DNA from: Halichondria panicea
Taxonomy: Eukaryota; Porifera; Demospongiae; Suberitida; Halichondriidae
NCBI RefSeq assembly: GCF_963675165.1
Contig: NC_087385.1
Span: 4,326,412 to 4,390,411 of the forward strand
DNA: 64,000 bases
Direction: 5' to 3'
How positions within the stretch are numbered: the stretch's first letter is position 1; each line of letters starts with the position of its first letter. A program made the position numbers and the translations under genes. This document shows, in pieces, positions 31,501 to 43,228 of this stretch. Under the pieces are notes generated by a model, which was given only the letters and a program-made list of their open reading frames with translations, searched no databases and was not told where the DNA came from.

Positions 31501-34500
31501 AACCTGGGTTCTCATGATTTTTTAGTGGTTGTTACAGTATTGCAATATCCCCCTCCAGAGTTTCTGCTCGGCACTGGCATTAGAGCTGACTGAGTACTAC
31601 CGCCTAATAGCAGTGCTGGAGGCCCAACAGAGGACAGGTTCACAGGCCCTCACTCTGAGGAGGTTACTGGTGTGGACCTATGACCCCATGGACAGACTAA
31701 AGTGGCTCGCTGTACTAGTGGATGGCTGTAAAAGTAGGTACAAGCCTCATGCTTATTGTACTCTATATTGACTGCAGGACTGAAGGGAGGAGCTCTGATC
31801 TCCGCTCTCTATGCATACTCTCAACATGGAGATGTCAACGTCAACACATTGATAAAACATTTGCTCAATCAGGTACACATTTTACAGAAGGTTTGTTTTA
31901 AAGCACTGTACATGTAGAAAATTAATGTTCAGTTCTCCATGATGCGTATGATAATCTGGATATCCACTTCTGTTTCTTTCTTGAGAGTCATCTTCCCTGT
32001 AGAAATAGTTAAAAACATTCAGTATTGTGTTAATAGTTACCTAGAGTCTTAGAGTCTGTCTCCTCCTGGGGGTGCTTGTACTTTGGTGCCTTTACTCTTT
32101 GGTACAGCTCCCTTCCAATGACCAGCTCGCTTGCTGTGCTTGCAGTGCCCTCCTTGGTCTCTTTTGTCATCAGTGGTTCAGTGGCCATAGATCTTGTATC
32201 GGCGTAACGACGCAAAAGGAATTAAATAGTCGGTTTGACAATTGTGTAACTTTCGTTTCTCTTCTAATTTCTCAGTACGTGGGTGGCTGCGGTTAACTTT
32301 CAGTAGCCCAGCCCACTTGCTCTGTGCTAGGATCCAAAACCGCGCCAGTGTGAGGGCGTGGCTTGAAAAGTGCATGTATTAGTCCCGAGAGATTGATTCT
32401 GCAGCGCTACGTACGTACATACGTACCTGCTGTACTGCTACACTGTGTTTATAGCTGGCTATATGCAGGTTTACCAGCCCATCAACTCCATCCTGAACAG
32501 CTGGATATTCGATGGGGAGCTCATGGACAAGTCTCTGGAGTTTTTCATCTCCTGTGATGACTCCTCCAAGCTGGAGAAACTCTGGAGGTCCAAGTACAAC
32601 TTGAGACAAAGCATGCTCCCTTCATTCATCAGCAAGGAACTAGCACAAAAGGTCAATATCATCCATTAATAATTATTTGTATGGACTTTCATGCTGTGTA
32701 TAATTTATATGTCTCTCAGATACTAATCATTGGCAAGTCTATAAATTTTCTTCGGCAAAGCTGTGAAGACCACACCCAGCTGGGAGCAGCCTCTCTAAGA
32801 AACTGGTACCTGGACGAACAAGGTAGCCTCCTGGATGTATTGTATGACTGTTGCTATTATATGATTTCGTAGGGCGATGTTCATTTGACTCTATGACTGG
32901 ACCTGGGCTACAGGCAGTGGTGAACTCGGCCTACAAGGAGACCAGCAAATACCTCCTCAAAACATTGCACAACAGCTACAATTTCATGGAGCATCTCAAG
33001 GTATGGTGTGATGGCAGGGTGTCCCAATGTACTACTGTAACCATTGCACAGGCATTGAGGAGATACTTACTGCTTGGACAAGGAGACTTTATAAGGCACC
33101 TCATGGACCTTCTAACGTAACTTAAGTTTTTCCCTTTGGGCTACACGTACAGTAAGTCTACTCCAGTCCAGAACTCCTCAAGCCGGCCTCCTCTCTCTAC
33201 CTTCACAACCTGACTGGCACTCTAGAGACAGCTGTAAGGGCCACCAACGCTCAGTTTGAGACGACAGACATCTTAAACCGACTAGACGTGAGAATGCTGG
33301 ATCTGAGCCCTGGGGATCAAGGCTGGGACGTCTTCAGTCTACACTACCATGTCACTGGCCCGATCAGCACTGTATGTTAACTTACATGTACCGGGTATAC
33401 GTTAGAGTCTGTGTGGACAATGTGTTTACCCAACGTAGTGCACTGTTTAGATTTTGTCTACCCCCTTTCCCTCAGGTTTTCACGGCTGATGCCATGCTAA
33501 AGTATCTGAGGATGTTCAACTTTTTATGGCGTGGCAAGAGGATGGAGTACTGCCTTGCCAATATGTGGAGGAACCAGACATCCAACCACAGGACACTATC
33601 CACCATCAAAGGTATAGTTAGAATTCGTTGTTATCGATGTTTATTATAACATGCTGTGTTCTGTAGAGCTCCGCTCTGTGTTGCATCAGTTTAACCTTCT
33701 ATTGTCTGCTATGGTCCACTTCATATCTCAGCTACAGTACTACATCACATTTGAGGTATTATTACAATACATGGATGTGATAGAGTATGCCTCGGTGTGC
33801 GCATGCACGCACAGCGATGCGCACACCAAGGTGTACGGTAGTGTGTCTGTGTGTCTGCCTGTCTGTCTGTTTTAAGAATTGTTACTGTACATGTGTTTAT
33901 TTAATAGCTAGTACTACATGTAGTACTGTAGCCTCATTGCTATAAAGCTTTGGCACCTCCACCGAGGCATTCAGCACCTGCGGTGTTTTCATTTTTATAT
34001 TTCTTCACAATCTTTTATTAACCCGAGGTGCGTGGGCGGCCACGGGTTATACCAATATAGTAGTCGTCGTTAGGTTTGTTTGTTAGTAATATCTGAGTCT
34101 ACTCTCTACTCACCTGCACTACGTTTACAGCGTGAATAGCCTTCACACAGCAAGTTATTTAATAGTGGCAGATTTTGATGGTTAAAGCTTCGTTGTTGAA
34201 TAAAAGCGATCGGAAGCGATCAAAAGCTAAGAAGCTTGAACTTGCACATTGGCTCGCGGTCTTTATTCGAAGTACGTATTTACAGTTGAACTGATCCTGT
34301 ACCAGGAAAAATGGAAAAGGGTCCATAAAATAGAAAGCTAGAATTGTGGTTTGTTGCTTCTTTTAGCCCCCAGAACATATCAGGAGCCATATATGCAGAC
34401 CCCAAGCTTCTTTGCTGACTTTGCATCACATGCTGATGCACAGTTCTCAGCATGCCTCTAGTCTAGTCATACATACTCTGCATTTATTGTTATAGCACTC

Positions 34501-36106
34501 CTTCTTGTAAATAGCATTTCAGTGTTGTAGTTATCAGTGGAGTGTACCTGTACACACAGAATTAGTGAACTCTTCCCCAGGTGATGGAGTGTTGTTGGGC
34601 TGCACTGGTAAAGAGGGTGGAGGCAGCAGTAGATCTGGACCAGGTCATTGATGCTCATAACCAGTTTCTGGAAAAGGTCACCACACAATGTCTTTTGGAT
34701 ACACAATCACAGGTATACATCACATACGTGTATATACATGGTAGCAAGGGGAGAGGGCATGTAACTAAGCATACAGTTAATGTACTCAGCAAAATTTAAG
34801 ACTGGATATGCCATAAATATTTACAGACTTTTCATCAATTTACAGAGTAGGCTGGTTTACGGGGTTAATATTAGAGACTAGCTAGCTGTTCTTGGATCAT
34901 GGATCGTGACTACGCCGATATTGATAGTGCTACAGTTAGTTCTTGTGAATGTTAGGTCTCTAGCAGAGCTAGTTAAAGAACTCCAAGCTAAAGGGATTAA
35001 ACCCACATGCAGGGTCAAAGTTAAATTGCCTGCTTTTCTGTATACGCCCTTGATGGTAGTAAGTACAACAATATCCTGTAATCACCTTCTTTCTCCACAC
35101 ACACACACACACGGTCAATGCTATTTTACAAACTTCTCTCCCTCCTTCCACACACACACACACTATAGCCCATTCAGACGAGGGTGCGTGCAATCTTTGA
35201 TGTGATAGTGAACTTACAACAGAAGCAGGATGCCATGTACACTGTGTGTTTGGAGGAGGTAAATAGGAGAGCTCTCAGGCGACAACAGATGGAGAAAAGA
35301 ACAGAAGGGGTGAGTGTAAATACGTAAAACAGCTTAGTTGAGTATCTGTTGTTTTCTCTCTTCAGGGTCAGTGGGGGACTGTGGAGAGTGAGGAAAGAGT
35401 GGAGGTGGAGAGACAGAGAGTATTTGTGGAGGAGAAGGTCTCTTCATTCAGAGCTGAAATATCAGTCTACAGGGAAACTTTTAAGGTACAGTAGATTATC
35501 GTTAATCCGGTCACGTGTAGTTTGGCAGGAATAGCGAGGTGACTACATTTTAAAAAATAGCCGCAGCTAAAATGCGACCTTACCTTAAATCTAATTACTA
35601 ATTTTGCGGTTCTGTCTCGAGGATAATGAATCATTATGCTCTCTATTAAAGTGTACTGCAATTTTGTCTGCCAAACCACACATCATGTCGGTCATATCCA
35701 GCCATAATAAACGTATAAAACTACCTAGTTTGGGGCAGCTAGAACTGACCAGTATACGGAATAGCGGCGAGTTTTGTGCAGCAAGAGATCAAGCTATGAA
35801 TCTGTGCCAAACAAAAAACTACTGGTATATCGAGGCGACCGTACTTCAGGGGGCCGGATTGTACCAAACTAAATGGCCGGTATATCGAGGTGGCCGTACT
35901 TTCAAGGGAATGTAGCTAAAATCGGCATCGCGTGGCATGGCCTCGGGTTAATGACACTTCGTTAGTTATTATGTGTTTTTGTACTGCAGGATTTGATAAA
36001 GGAGTTCTTGGGCAAGTTGACCTCTCACCCTGAACAGAGCCTGCAGTTCCTGTGCTTCAGACTGGACTTTAATGAGTATTACAGCTCACTGGCTAATGAT
36101 CTATAG
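28546..36106 (+). CDS. TUBGCP3: Gamma-tubulin complex component 3 (GCP3/Spc98)
   Basis: Core subunit of the gamma-tubulin ring complex that nucleates microtubules at centrosomes. It starts [18 protein letters not shown] and ends [16 protein letters not shown]. Many short exons match the family order: N-terminal [22 protein letters not shown]1 region with [29 protein letters not shown] and [18 protein letters not shown]; then [15 protein letters not shown] and [16 protein letters not shown]. The GRIP2 region has [58 protein letters not shown] and [16 protein letters not shown]. These match GCP3 more closely than GCP2. Introns carry MITEs, a 133-bp tandem duplication (31228) and a small antisense ORF. 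The penultimate intron donor overlaps a Tigger-like MITE terminus. It ends tail-to-tail with the CDC123-like gene. Confidence 0.93.
28996..29180. mobile_element. GTATAGCGGG-family MITE in a TUBGCP3 intron
   Basis: It starts ATATCGTATAGCGCGCAG and ends near CTTTTCGTCCTGCTATTA. It is a degraded relative of the element at 25846. Confidence 0.5.
31228..31486 (+). repeat. 133-bp tandem duplication across an exon end in TUBGCP3
   Basis: The segment TTGACTCCAAGCTCAGAGAC ... TTAGTGTGTCAGGTAAC, followed by GCTTCCAGCTAAACAC, appears at 31228-31360 and again at 31361-31486. The first copy contains the end of a coding exon with its donor. The second repeats the coding piece and donor inside the intron but has no clear acceptor, so it is probably silent. 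Confidence 0.8.
31929..32188 (-). CDS. Small two-exon hypothetical gene antisense within a TUBGCP3 intron
   Basis: Exon 1 (32188-32041) begins [20 protein letters not shown] and ends before GTAACT. Exon 2 (31996-31929) follows a TTTCTACAG acceptor and ends RIMEN then TGA. The two exons join in frame to 71 residues; an in-frame upstream ATG at 32215 would add 9. The product is Lys/Glu/Thr-rich with no signal peptide or membrane segment. It is not recognised. Support is the clean splice pair, frame continuity and amphipathic C-terminus [10 protein letters not shown]. Chance cannot be excluded. Confidence 0.4.
33900..34300 (+). repeat. Dispersed repeats in a TUBGCP3 intron
   Basis: GCTATAAAGCTTTGGCACC through CAGCACCTGCGGTG matches the copy D intron near 24080-24135. 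The following GTGGCAGATTTTGAT ... GAATAAAAGCGATC stretch matches about 19025-19085. No coding sequence is seen. Confidence 0.5.
35489..35919. mobile_element. Tigger-like MITE at a TUBGCP3 splice donor
   Basis: It starts CAGTAGATTATCGTTAATCC after TA (35487-35488). It is an inverted relative of 19545-19999, with shared internal ATAATGAATCATTATGCTCTC. The far end is degraded around GGCCGTACTTTCAAGGG. The exon donor GT (35486-35487) lies directly against the element, so its terminal bases complete the donor as AAG/GTACAG. Confidence 0.7.
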
Positions 36107-36299
36107 CAGTCTGTTTGTAATTAAATTTTATCTTCATTTATTACCACTGTCTTGCTGATAAATGAATTACTAAACAACAAAGTTTATGATAATGAATGTA
36201 CTCAAGGTGCATGCTTAATCATGCATGGTTTAATCGAGCATGAACAAGCAAATTGCTGTATTAGAGAAGCATGTATAATTATAACAAAACACAAGTATT

Positions 36300-37355
36300 C
36301 TATGTAAACAGTACGTTCCTCCACTGCGGATCAAGAGTCTTCTTCAGCACAAACTCCGACTGTCTCTCTGTCCGTACTCTAAGTGTCAACTCTCCCCTCA
36401 TCATGTGATCTCTGTCCTCGGCCCAACTCCACAGCCCAGTAGACGCAGGATACACTATCTCACCATCAAATGGATTGATCTCAATCAAATACACACAATC
36501 TTTTACCCACGCAAAGTCTATTATGTATCTCTTCAGAGGAATTTTGGTCTTGATTCGGTCGTAAAATGCTTGAAGATCGGATTTTATTTGCTCTGTCTTT
36601 CCCAACAGCTCTGTAAACACCACAGGGTGATTGTACTGACCTATCGAGGTGAGTTTGCCATCCCAAACAAAACCACGGAATTCAGACCATAATGGAATCT
36701 TGACCCACTTCCTGATGACAATGGAGACCCTTGCATCAAAGTCTTTGTCCCCTGGCTCTAAGGCGTACTCCAAATCTTCACCAACTCGATCACTCGATAT
36801 GAACAACTTGATAGCCTCACGTCCGTTCGTCACTCGTAGACTGTCCAGGGAAATATCGCCAAATGTGATGAGCTTATCGTTTCCAGACGATGGGCTTGGT
36901 AGAGACTTGTAAACTTTCACGGCCCTTGCGAAGGCAATATGAGAGTCCTTTGGAGATCTTGTAGACAGCTTCACAAATACACCATCATCGGGGGAGAAAG
37001 TAGATATCATTTTGGAAATACGTTCAACAAGGCTGTCCAGAGCTGGAGGGATTTTGATGTCAGACTCATCGAGGATAGGGTCATGGCTGCTCTTGTGACA
37101 GTAGTACTGGGTCCAATAGGATACTATCTCTCTCGCCTCGTCGGGAGATAGGGTCAGGAAGGTTGTAGGGATGGTGACATCTTCCAGCTCTTTGTACCAC
37201 TGATCCAGGCCAGTGGAGAAGAAATAGGCACGCCTCTCCTCTTCTTTCTCAATAGACTCATTAGATATTGTGTAGAGAGGGGCACTCTTGTCCTGTACCT
37301 GGTCAGTAGCCTTCAGCTTGACAGCTTGAAGAGCAGAGGCACTTATTCCAGCCAT
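36300..37355 (-). CDS. CDC123/D123-like protein, single exon
   Basis: An uninterrupted 351-residue frame from MAGISASALQAVKL to QWRNVLFT. Family signs in order: FFSTGLDQWYKELEDVTIPT near residue 45; DGVFVKLSTRSPKDSH near residue 125, corresponding to the nucleotide-binding lysine and the S/P-R/K-D motif; VSIVIRKWVKIPLWSEFRGF near residue 215; and YIIDFAWVKDCVYLIEINPF near residue 285, giving the acidic metal-binding residues of the ATP-grasp fold. CDC123 is an ATP-dependent chaperone for assembly of translation factor eIF2. This copy is divergent, and the absence of introns among intron-rich neighbours suggests a retroposed or lineage-specific member. Exact orthology to CDC123 is uncertain. 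Confidence 0.75.
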   Translation of the reverse strand: MAGISASALQAVKLKATDQVQDKSAPLYTISNESIEKEEERRAYFFSTGLDQWYKELEDVTIPTTFLTLSPDEAREIVSYWTQYYCHKSSHDPILDESDIKIPPALDSLVERISKMISTFSPDDGVFVKLSTRSPKDSHIAFARAVKVYKSLPSPSSGNDKLITFGDISLDSLRVTNGREAIKLFISSDRVGEDLEYALEPGDKDFDARVSIVIRKWVKIPLWSEFRGFVWDGKLTSIGQYNHPVVFTELLGKTEQIKSDLQAFYDRIKTKIPLKRYIIDFAWVKDCVYLIEINPFDGEIVYPASTGLWSWAEDRDHMMRGELTLRVRTERQSEFVLKKTLDPQWRNVLFT

Positions 37356-37779
37356 GATTAATTAAAACTGCATGTGAGCAGACACACCCCCAACACAACA
37401 TTATTACTTTTGTGCTTTCCAAACTAGTGTTCAAGCTGGCGCTGTGCTAATGCCTCTCGCCATGTTTTTGCTTTCGCTCACAAGTATTAGAAAGGTTAAT
37501 AATTTGCAATAATTATGATTTCAAATTGACAGAATAGGTGTTAGCAATTGATTAAACACAGTAACAAATAATATAAATTGAGTAATTATCAGAAAAGGTT
37601 GGTTTGTAGCTTACCTGGACCTCAACAAAGCTGATTCTCTGCAAAATGGATTCTCTTACACGTGGTATTGAGCGCGCATGCGCATTAGATCTACATCCAG
37701 GAATAGGGGTGTGTCTGCAGTTCAATCAATAATGGCTACTAAAATAGCTAGCTTCTTTAGCAGCTCTTTCTAACTCTTG

Positions 37780-38118
37780 TAGCCAACAAAAAGCTAGCGC
37801 TTAAGTGCAAGGCTAACTCATAAGTTGAATAGAAAGTTTGTGCGAACAGATGATGCTATGAAAGATTCTGAAGAGACTGCAACAGCCTTCAATGTGAGTC
37901 AAACTAGCCATAACTCGAGAAAGAAGCTTTAGTTTGCTAATCCACAAATCAAAATCCAAGAGAACGTGGCTAGAAGCCTATAGAAGCTGTTAGTTTTCGT
38001 CGCATTGTAACCGTTGAGCAGTTATAGCTGGAATACACACACACACACACAGACAGACAGACACACACACAGTCAGCTTTACCGTATCCCTCGTGCGGCT
38101 ACGCCTCGAGGCATAAAT
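37780..38118 (+). repeat. Dispersed repeat between CDC123-like and D-cysteine desulfhydrase genes
   Basis: It runs from GCCAACAAAAAGCTAGCGC through GTTTGTGCGAACAGATGATG to CTCGTGCGGCTACGCCTCG. It is a copy of the repeat at 3150-3465. Bases 37356-37779 otherwise show no gene. Confidence 0.6.
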
Positions 38119-38123
38119 ACACA

Positions 38124-40170
38124 TCAAGAAGTAGATGTAATGACATCTTTATAGCTAAATACATTATTTGAAGTCTGATTGTTCAATAGCACTTGCTCCA
38201 TTCTTCCATCATATAACCCAAATACTCCACCAGTGTGTAGATAGAGTACCCTCTTCCCAGCGAACCGCTCCGGATTGTTAACGAGCTCTGACAGCATCCC
38301 TCTCACCCCCTTCAGAGTGTACACAGGGTCCACAGAGACACCAGTTGCAGTAAATACCTCTAACAGTTGATCCAGCTCCTCTTGTGTTGTGAGGCCATAT
38401 CCTAGGCCTTTGTAGCCTTCAATAATGTCCACAATGTTTCTTGAGCGTAGTGGTTTTCCTTCTGAGTTGGTTTCAAAGCCCATTGCATGAAGAGTTTCGT
38501 CAATGTGTTCGTGGAAATAGTTGGCATCATCACATATGCACACAGCATGGATCCTGCATGTTAAACAATCCTAGTGGTCAGAGTATTGCATTCTGTATGT
38601 GTACTAACTTGAGCTTTGATCCTGTGAGATAGTTGCCTAGTGCTAGTCCACACACTGTCCCTCCGCTCCCCACAGCCACCACCAAATCATCATACCTCTC
38701 AGCGACTCCCTGCATACGAATCAACAATCTGTCATTTAACTGATTGTGCCTACTTGTTCCAGTAGTTCTTGGAATGCTTGAATGTAGCCCCACACTCCAA
38801 TCTCATCTGAGCCTCCAAGAGGTACGATGTAGGGATTAGCTCCTTGTGACCTACGTGATTATATGCATTATGAGCACAGTAAACTATTGCATTACCTCAG
38901 CACTCGTGAGTACTCCTCCACAATCTGCCTCAGGCTCTCCTCACCCTTTACTGTGCTTGAGTACTTCAGTGGAGGAACGAGCATTATCTTAGCACCCACA
39001 CAGCGATTCAGAAACATATTGCCAGTACACCCCACTGCACTTGGATCCTATACGGTTGAATATTCACTAATTAACTGATTATAGGAATGATTTTCAATGT
39101 AGAAATAAAGGTTAGCTCCAATGCGGTATAAATGCCATCCACGCTATCAAGAGTACATTAAGAGGAGTGAGTATCCAATGTATTCCTGACGCTGTGATTT
39201 GTACACATAATAGTTAAAGTTACTCATGAATATTCATGTTTTTCTGTGAAACTATAAATGCCATGATAGAAGTTTGAAGCACACACATGATAAATGTATT
39301 GGTGTATAACAAGTATCATGCAGTCTTTTGATATTCCAGTGGAAGCTCTGAGCGATCCTCAATTTAACACAAAGTTCCAAAAACACTTCTAGCTCTGTGT
39401 TTTTGCTCTTATAATTATGATGCTTCTTACCATTCTGGAGGGCGGCTTGAAGCGTTTTTTCCTTTCCAAGAAACTCTCACAAAGTAGACTAACTCTACTT
39501 AAAATGACGGTCAGAGCCATCTATAGCTCATGAGCAAACGAACCATAACCTTAACTCACCAACTCTCCTTTCCACCTCAGAACCAGGTGAGGTTGCAGAC
39601 CTAATTGCCTGGCAGCCACGGCTGTTGTCCTAGCATGGTTCGATTGAATACCTCCACTGGTGATCACATTGTCGCACCCTTTCTGGAGGGCATCAGCCAG
39701 CAAGAACTCAAGCTTACGGGTCTATAGAATAATGGAGGCATTATATAAAACTGTAATTAAGGATTTTGTTTCATCGTTACTTTATTCCCAGAGAGAAGGC
39801 TTCCCGTCATATCATCTCTCTTGACCGAAACCTGGACTCCCTCAGGTACCCCCGGCAACAGCCAGCGATGGATGGGAGTGGGTCTTGTTGCAAGCTGAAG
39901 AAGTATGAACTATCATATACTAGGCATCTTAGCCACAATAGATCTACAATGGAATACACAGCTACAGTATAATAGGACTGTATGACTGAGTAGATCTACC
40001 TGTACATATTGAGAGGGCTGAGGCTTGATGTGCTGGGCCCAGGAGGGAGGGTGGTAGTCTTGCAGGGTGTTGTAGGCATCTCCAGGTAATGTCACGGCCA
40101 TAGAATAGTGTATTAAACCACAGGCAGCCAAAGCTGCTGGACCAGCTCTTGGTATTAAGGAGCACAGCAT
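38124..40170 (-). CDS. D-cysteine desulfhydrase / ACC-deaminase-like PLP enzyme
   Basis: Fold-type II PLP enzyme of the tryptophan synthase beta family. It would cleave D-cysteine to pyruvate, H2S and ammonia, or a related amino acid. Minus-strand exons give, in order: the N-terminus [46 protein letters not shown] then [11 protein letters not shown], where the Lys of SGNK is the expected PLP-binding residue; [20 protein letters not shown], contacting the substrate; [20 protein letters not shown]; the phosphate-binding loop [16 protein letters not shown]; and [14 protein letters not shown] near the C-terminus. All key motifs are intact over about eight exons. The family is common in bacteria and plants, patchier in animals. 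Introns show it is a host gene here, not contamination. ACC-deaminase activity is an alternative. Confidence 0.85.
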
Positions 40171-40419
40171 TACAAAGTCAAGTTTTGTTTCATTATTAAT
40201 TTTGACAACAATAATTATAAATATTCAGGAAAGGGGTGGGGCTCAAAGATCGATAATAGCTAGCTGAACACCTTATATTACTGTTGCTACATTCTGTAAT
40301 GTGCTAGATCTACATGTAGACTATATCTAGTCTATATATGATCCACACATATATAATTGGTGTTGATTATAACACATAATTTATAACTTTAGATGAGTCA
40401 TAGCTATATAGTTCAATGA

Positions 40420-42992
40420 TCAATTTCTGGGCACAGGAGCCAATGTACAGTCCAGGTCCCCCTGAGGCTTGAGTGTCAATCCCTCCAGTTCTGGCATCAG
40501 CGTGTAGTCGTCAGGGAGGGAGACAGTGAACGTCTGGAAAAATCTCGCCAGAAACATCTTAGCCTCCATCTGCAGGGAAGGTCAGTATAATTATGATGAT
40601 TGTTGTCTCAATATTAAGCTCAGACACTCACCAATGCAAAGTGTTTCCCAATACAAGCTCGGTGACCAATGCCAAACGGGAAGAAAGTGAATCCATCAGG
40701 CCTGCAATATGGGGAATGTGTTGTGCATGTGTAGCTAGATCTACTTACGAAGTAGCCGGAACAAAGCGATCAGGATTGAATACTTCGGGGTCCTCAAAGT
40801 ATTTGGCTTTGCTTGAGATGACGGAAGATATCAGCTGTGGATACAGTAGCCACATGTATTGTGAGAGTGGCAGAATATAAGCTTACCATACAAGTAGTCT
40901 TTGCTGGTATGGTTAGGTCTTCATCTACGTTTACGTCACAGTGCAACGATTTCGGTATGCCACCTGATATGATGGTGTACAAACGAAGAGTCTCATACAA
41001 AACCTGCCAGAATACAAACATAATGTCCAAAGTAACTGTGAACACTATTCACTACAGAGGCACTAAGTACAGTAAAATAATAGTGCATGCAATCAGTACA
41101 ACAGCACCTGCTCCATGTAGGTGAGTTTTTTCAGGTCCTCAACGGTCACTTGGGTTCTATCTCCCAGCACCTCACCCACCTCCTCCACTACCCTTGAATG
41201 GGAGGAGCATCAATGGTTGTCGTTAATTTTAAGGGGCATACCTGATCATGATGTTAGGGTGTTGTGTCAGCAGGATGATGGAGAACTGTATCGTATTCAG
41301 TGTAGTGTCAAAACCTGTATTAACGACTGCTATTAAGTGTAGGGGGTTGTGATAACATACCTGCACCCAGAAAGCTGTAAAAATTATCCACCAGCTCTTC
41401 CATACCAAATCCATTTAAAGCTGCATACGGGATGATCATGTACACATACACTGTTTGAGCATCATCCACTTACAGGCTAACTGGAGGATTTGATTGAGCA
41501 AATCTGTTGGTGTTTCCTGTCCACTTTCGATGGCCTTGATCCTCGCTTCAATCTGGTCCCTGCCCAACTTCCTCACCGCACTTATGGCATCTTGGTACTC
41601 CTTAGTTTCAACTGGGCTGTAGAACTGTAAGAAGGTAGTACCGTAGGTATTACAATGTTCTGCAAGTGAAAACCCTTTTGCGAATGAGCCTAATCAGAAG
41701 AAATGTTTGACACTTTGCTATCTAAGTTTGCAATCAGGCAAGGATTGTGATGTCATACAACGTACGGTATAGCAATCTTATGTTTGCGAAGCCAAAGTTC
41801 ACATCATTGTGGTTTGATGCTCGCAGGAATACGGCATGGGATTTTAACATGCATGGGCTCTCGAAGCTAGCTAACGAAGCGACTTAGAGTATATACACTA
41901 GACAAATTGACTCACTCTCATCAGTGTAGGTGCTGCAGATGAAATGCTTGTCATGAGGCCCTCATTGACTCTCCAGAGGATGTACATCAGTGGCTCCCTG
42001 AAGCGGCCGGAGGCAAACCTGGCAGGGACTGTAATGTGCCGAGCAGCATTTGCACACATTGCACTGAGGCTGGTGCCGAAGAAACACTGTGTGCAGATGT
42101 ATAGAGATACATAGAATTAGTGGGGACAAAAAAGCCTTTACATTGTCTAACCTCAGAAACGATGCTGAGCACAAACTGTTGAATGTAGAATGCAAGGGGG
42201 GTGCTGGTTTTACCATTAGCAAGAGGTTGTAGCTTCTTCAGGTGGCAGTCAACAATCGAGTTGAACTTTGGAACAAGCCCTTGCAAAAATCTGCATTTTA
42301 TTAGAGTAACACATAGACAATACTTCATAGGATCACATGCAGACATATACTGTTTTGAGAATGCAGGATCCATAATTTTCTTTACCCATGATTCATAATC
42401 GGGCATCAGCAGCAGAGAGCGGCCTAAAAATCTGTATGAGCAGATTCTACGTAGAATGATCGGAATTGCATATAAAATTATACCTTTTCCAAAGAGATTC
42501 ACAAGTGGTTTCATAAATTCTACTGATTTCCCATGCTTGCTGTCCATGGCAATCATCTGCAATTGGAAATGGTATAATTATACACAAACCTATTCATTTT
42601 CTTTCACCTTCACAACATTAGGGTCTGCAATAAGCACTCTTGGTTGATGAAAAAAGAAGACAACAATAGTGTCACTGTTGGCAGCTTCCATCCTGCACAC
42701 CACATGCAGCAGTTCAACACTTACCAGTGCTTACAGATAATTGCGAATGAGATGGACTTTCTGTTTTTCTTTCGGGCTTGGAGGATGTCAGGAATATGAC
42801 CGAGGTAGAAACTGCAAAATAAGTGAATTAAAATCAGACAATTATATTGACCCACCTTGGTCGCTTTGGAGATGGAAGGTTTGAGTACTTTCTGTGCAGA
42901 AAGAAGACGTAGGCTGTGTAGAGGAGGAACAGACAAGCTCCGAGGGAGAGGCTTGCCGCCACAAGCAGACCAACAATTGAGACAATGAACAT
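40420..42992 (-). CDS. Cytochrome P450, CYP46-like
   Basis: Membrane-anchored heme monooxygenase. The start at 42992 (MFIVSIVGLLVAASLSLGAC) gives one N-terminal hydrophobic anchor; an in-frame ATG at 43028 would add 12 residues. Next come YSNLPSPKRP and FYLGHIPDIL, the proline-rich hinge and following strand. Mid exons read SYRFLGRSLLLMPDYESWVKK and FNSIVDCHLKKLQPLANGK. Later exons show VLYETLRLY (the ExxR motif), YFEDPEVFNPDRF (PERF-like) and FPFGIGHRACIGKHFAL with the heme-ligand Cys. It ends CTLAPVPRN. About eleven short exons. YSNLPSPKR plus FYLGHIPDI and the HRACIG loop resemble CYP46 cholesterol 24-hydroxylase, but subfamily and substrate are inference. Confidence 0.85.
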
Positions 42993-43228
42993 TTCTTGAT
43001 GAGGTTCAACACTTGTAACTACGTGCATGCACCCCCACTCTTATATAGCCGCTACAGCCTATAACTAAAAGGGATCGAGCCGATGGTTAACTATAATTAT
43101 AGTTGTTTTTGTATATTCCCAGAAAATGGTCCCTTATAGATAAAAATACCAGGAACTGTTATTATATGACTGCGTTCCAGTGTAATGAATTTCAAGAACA
43201 GATATTTTTCTAGACTGCATGTGTGTGT

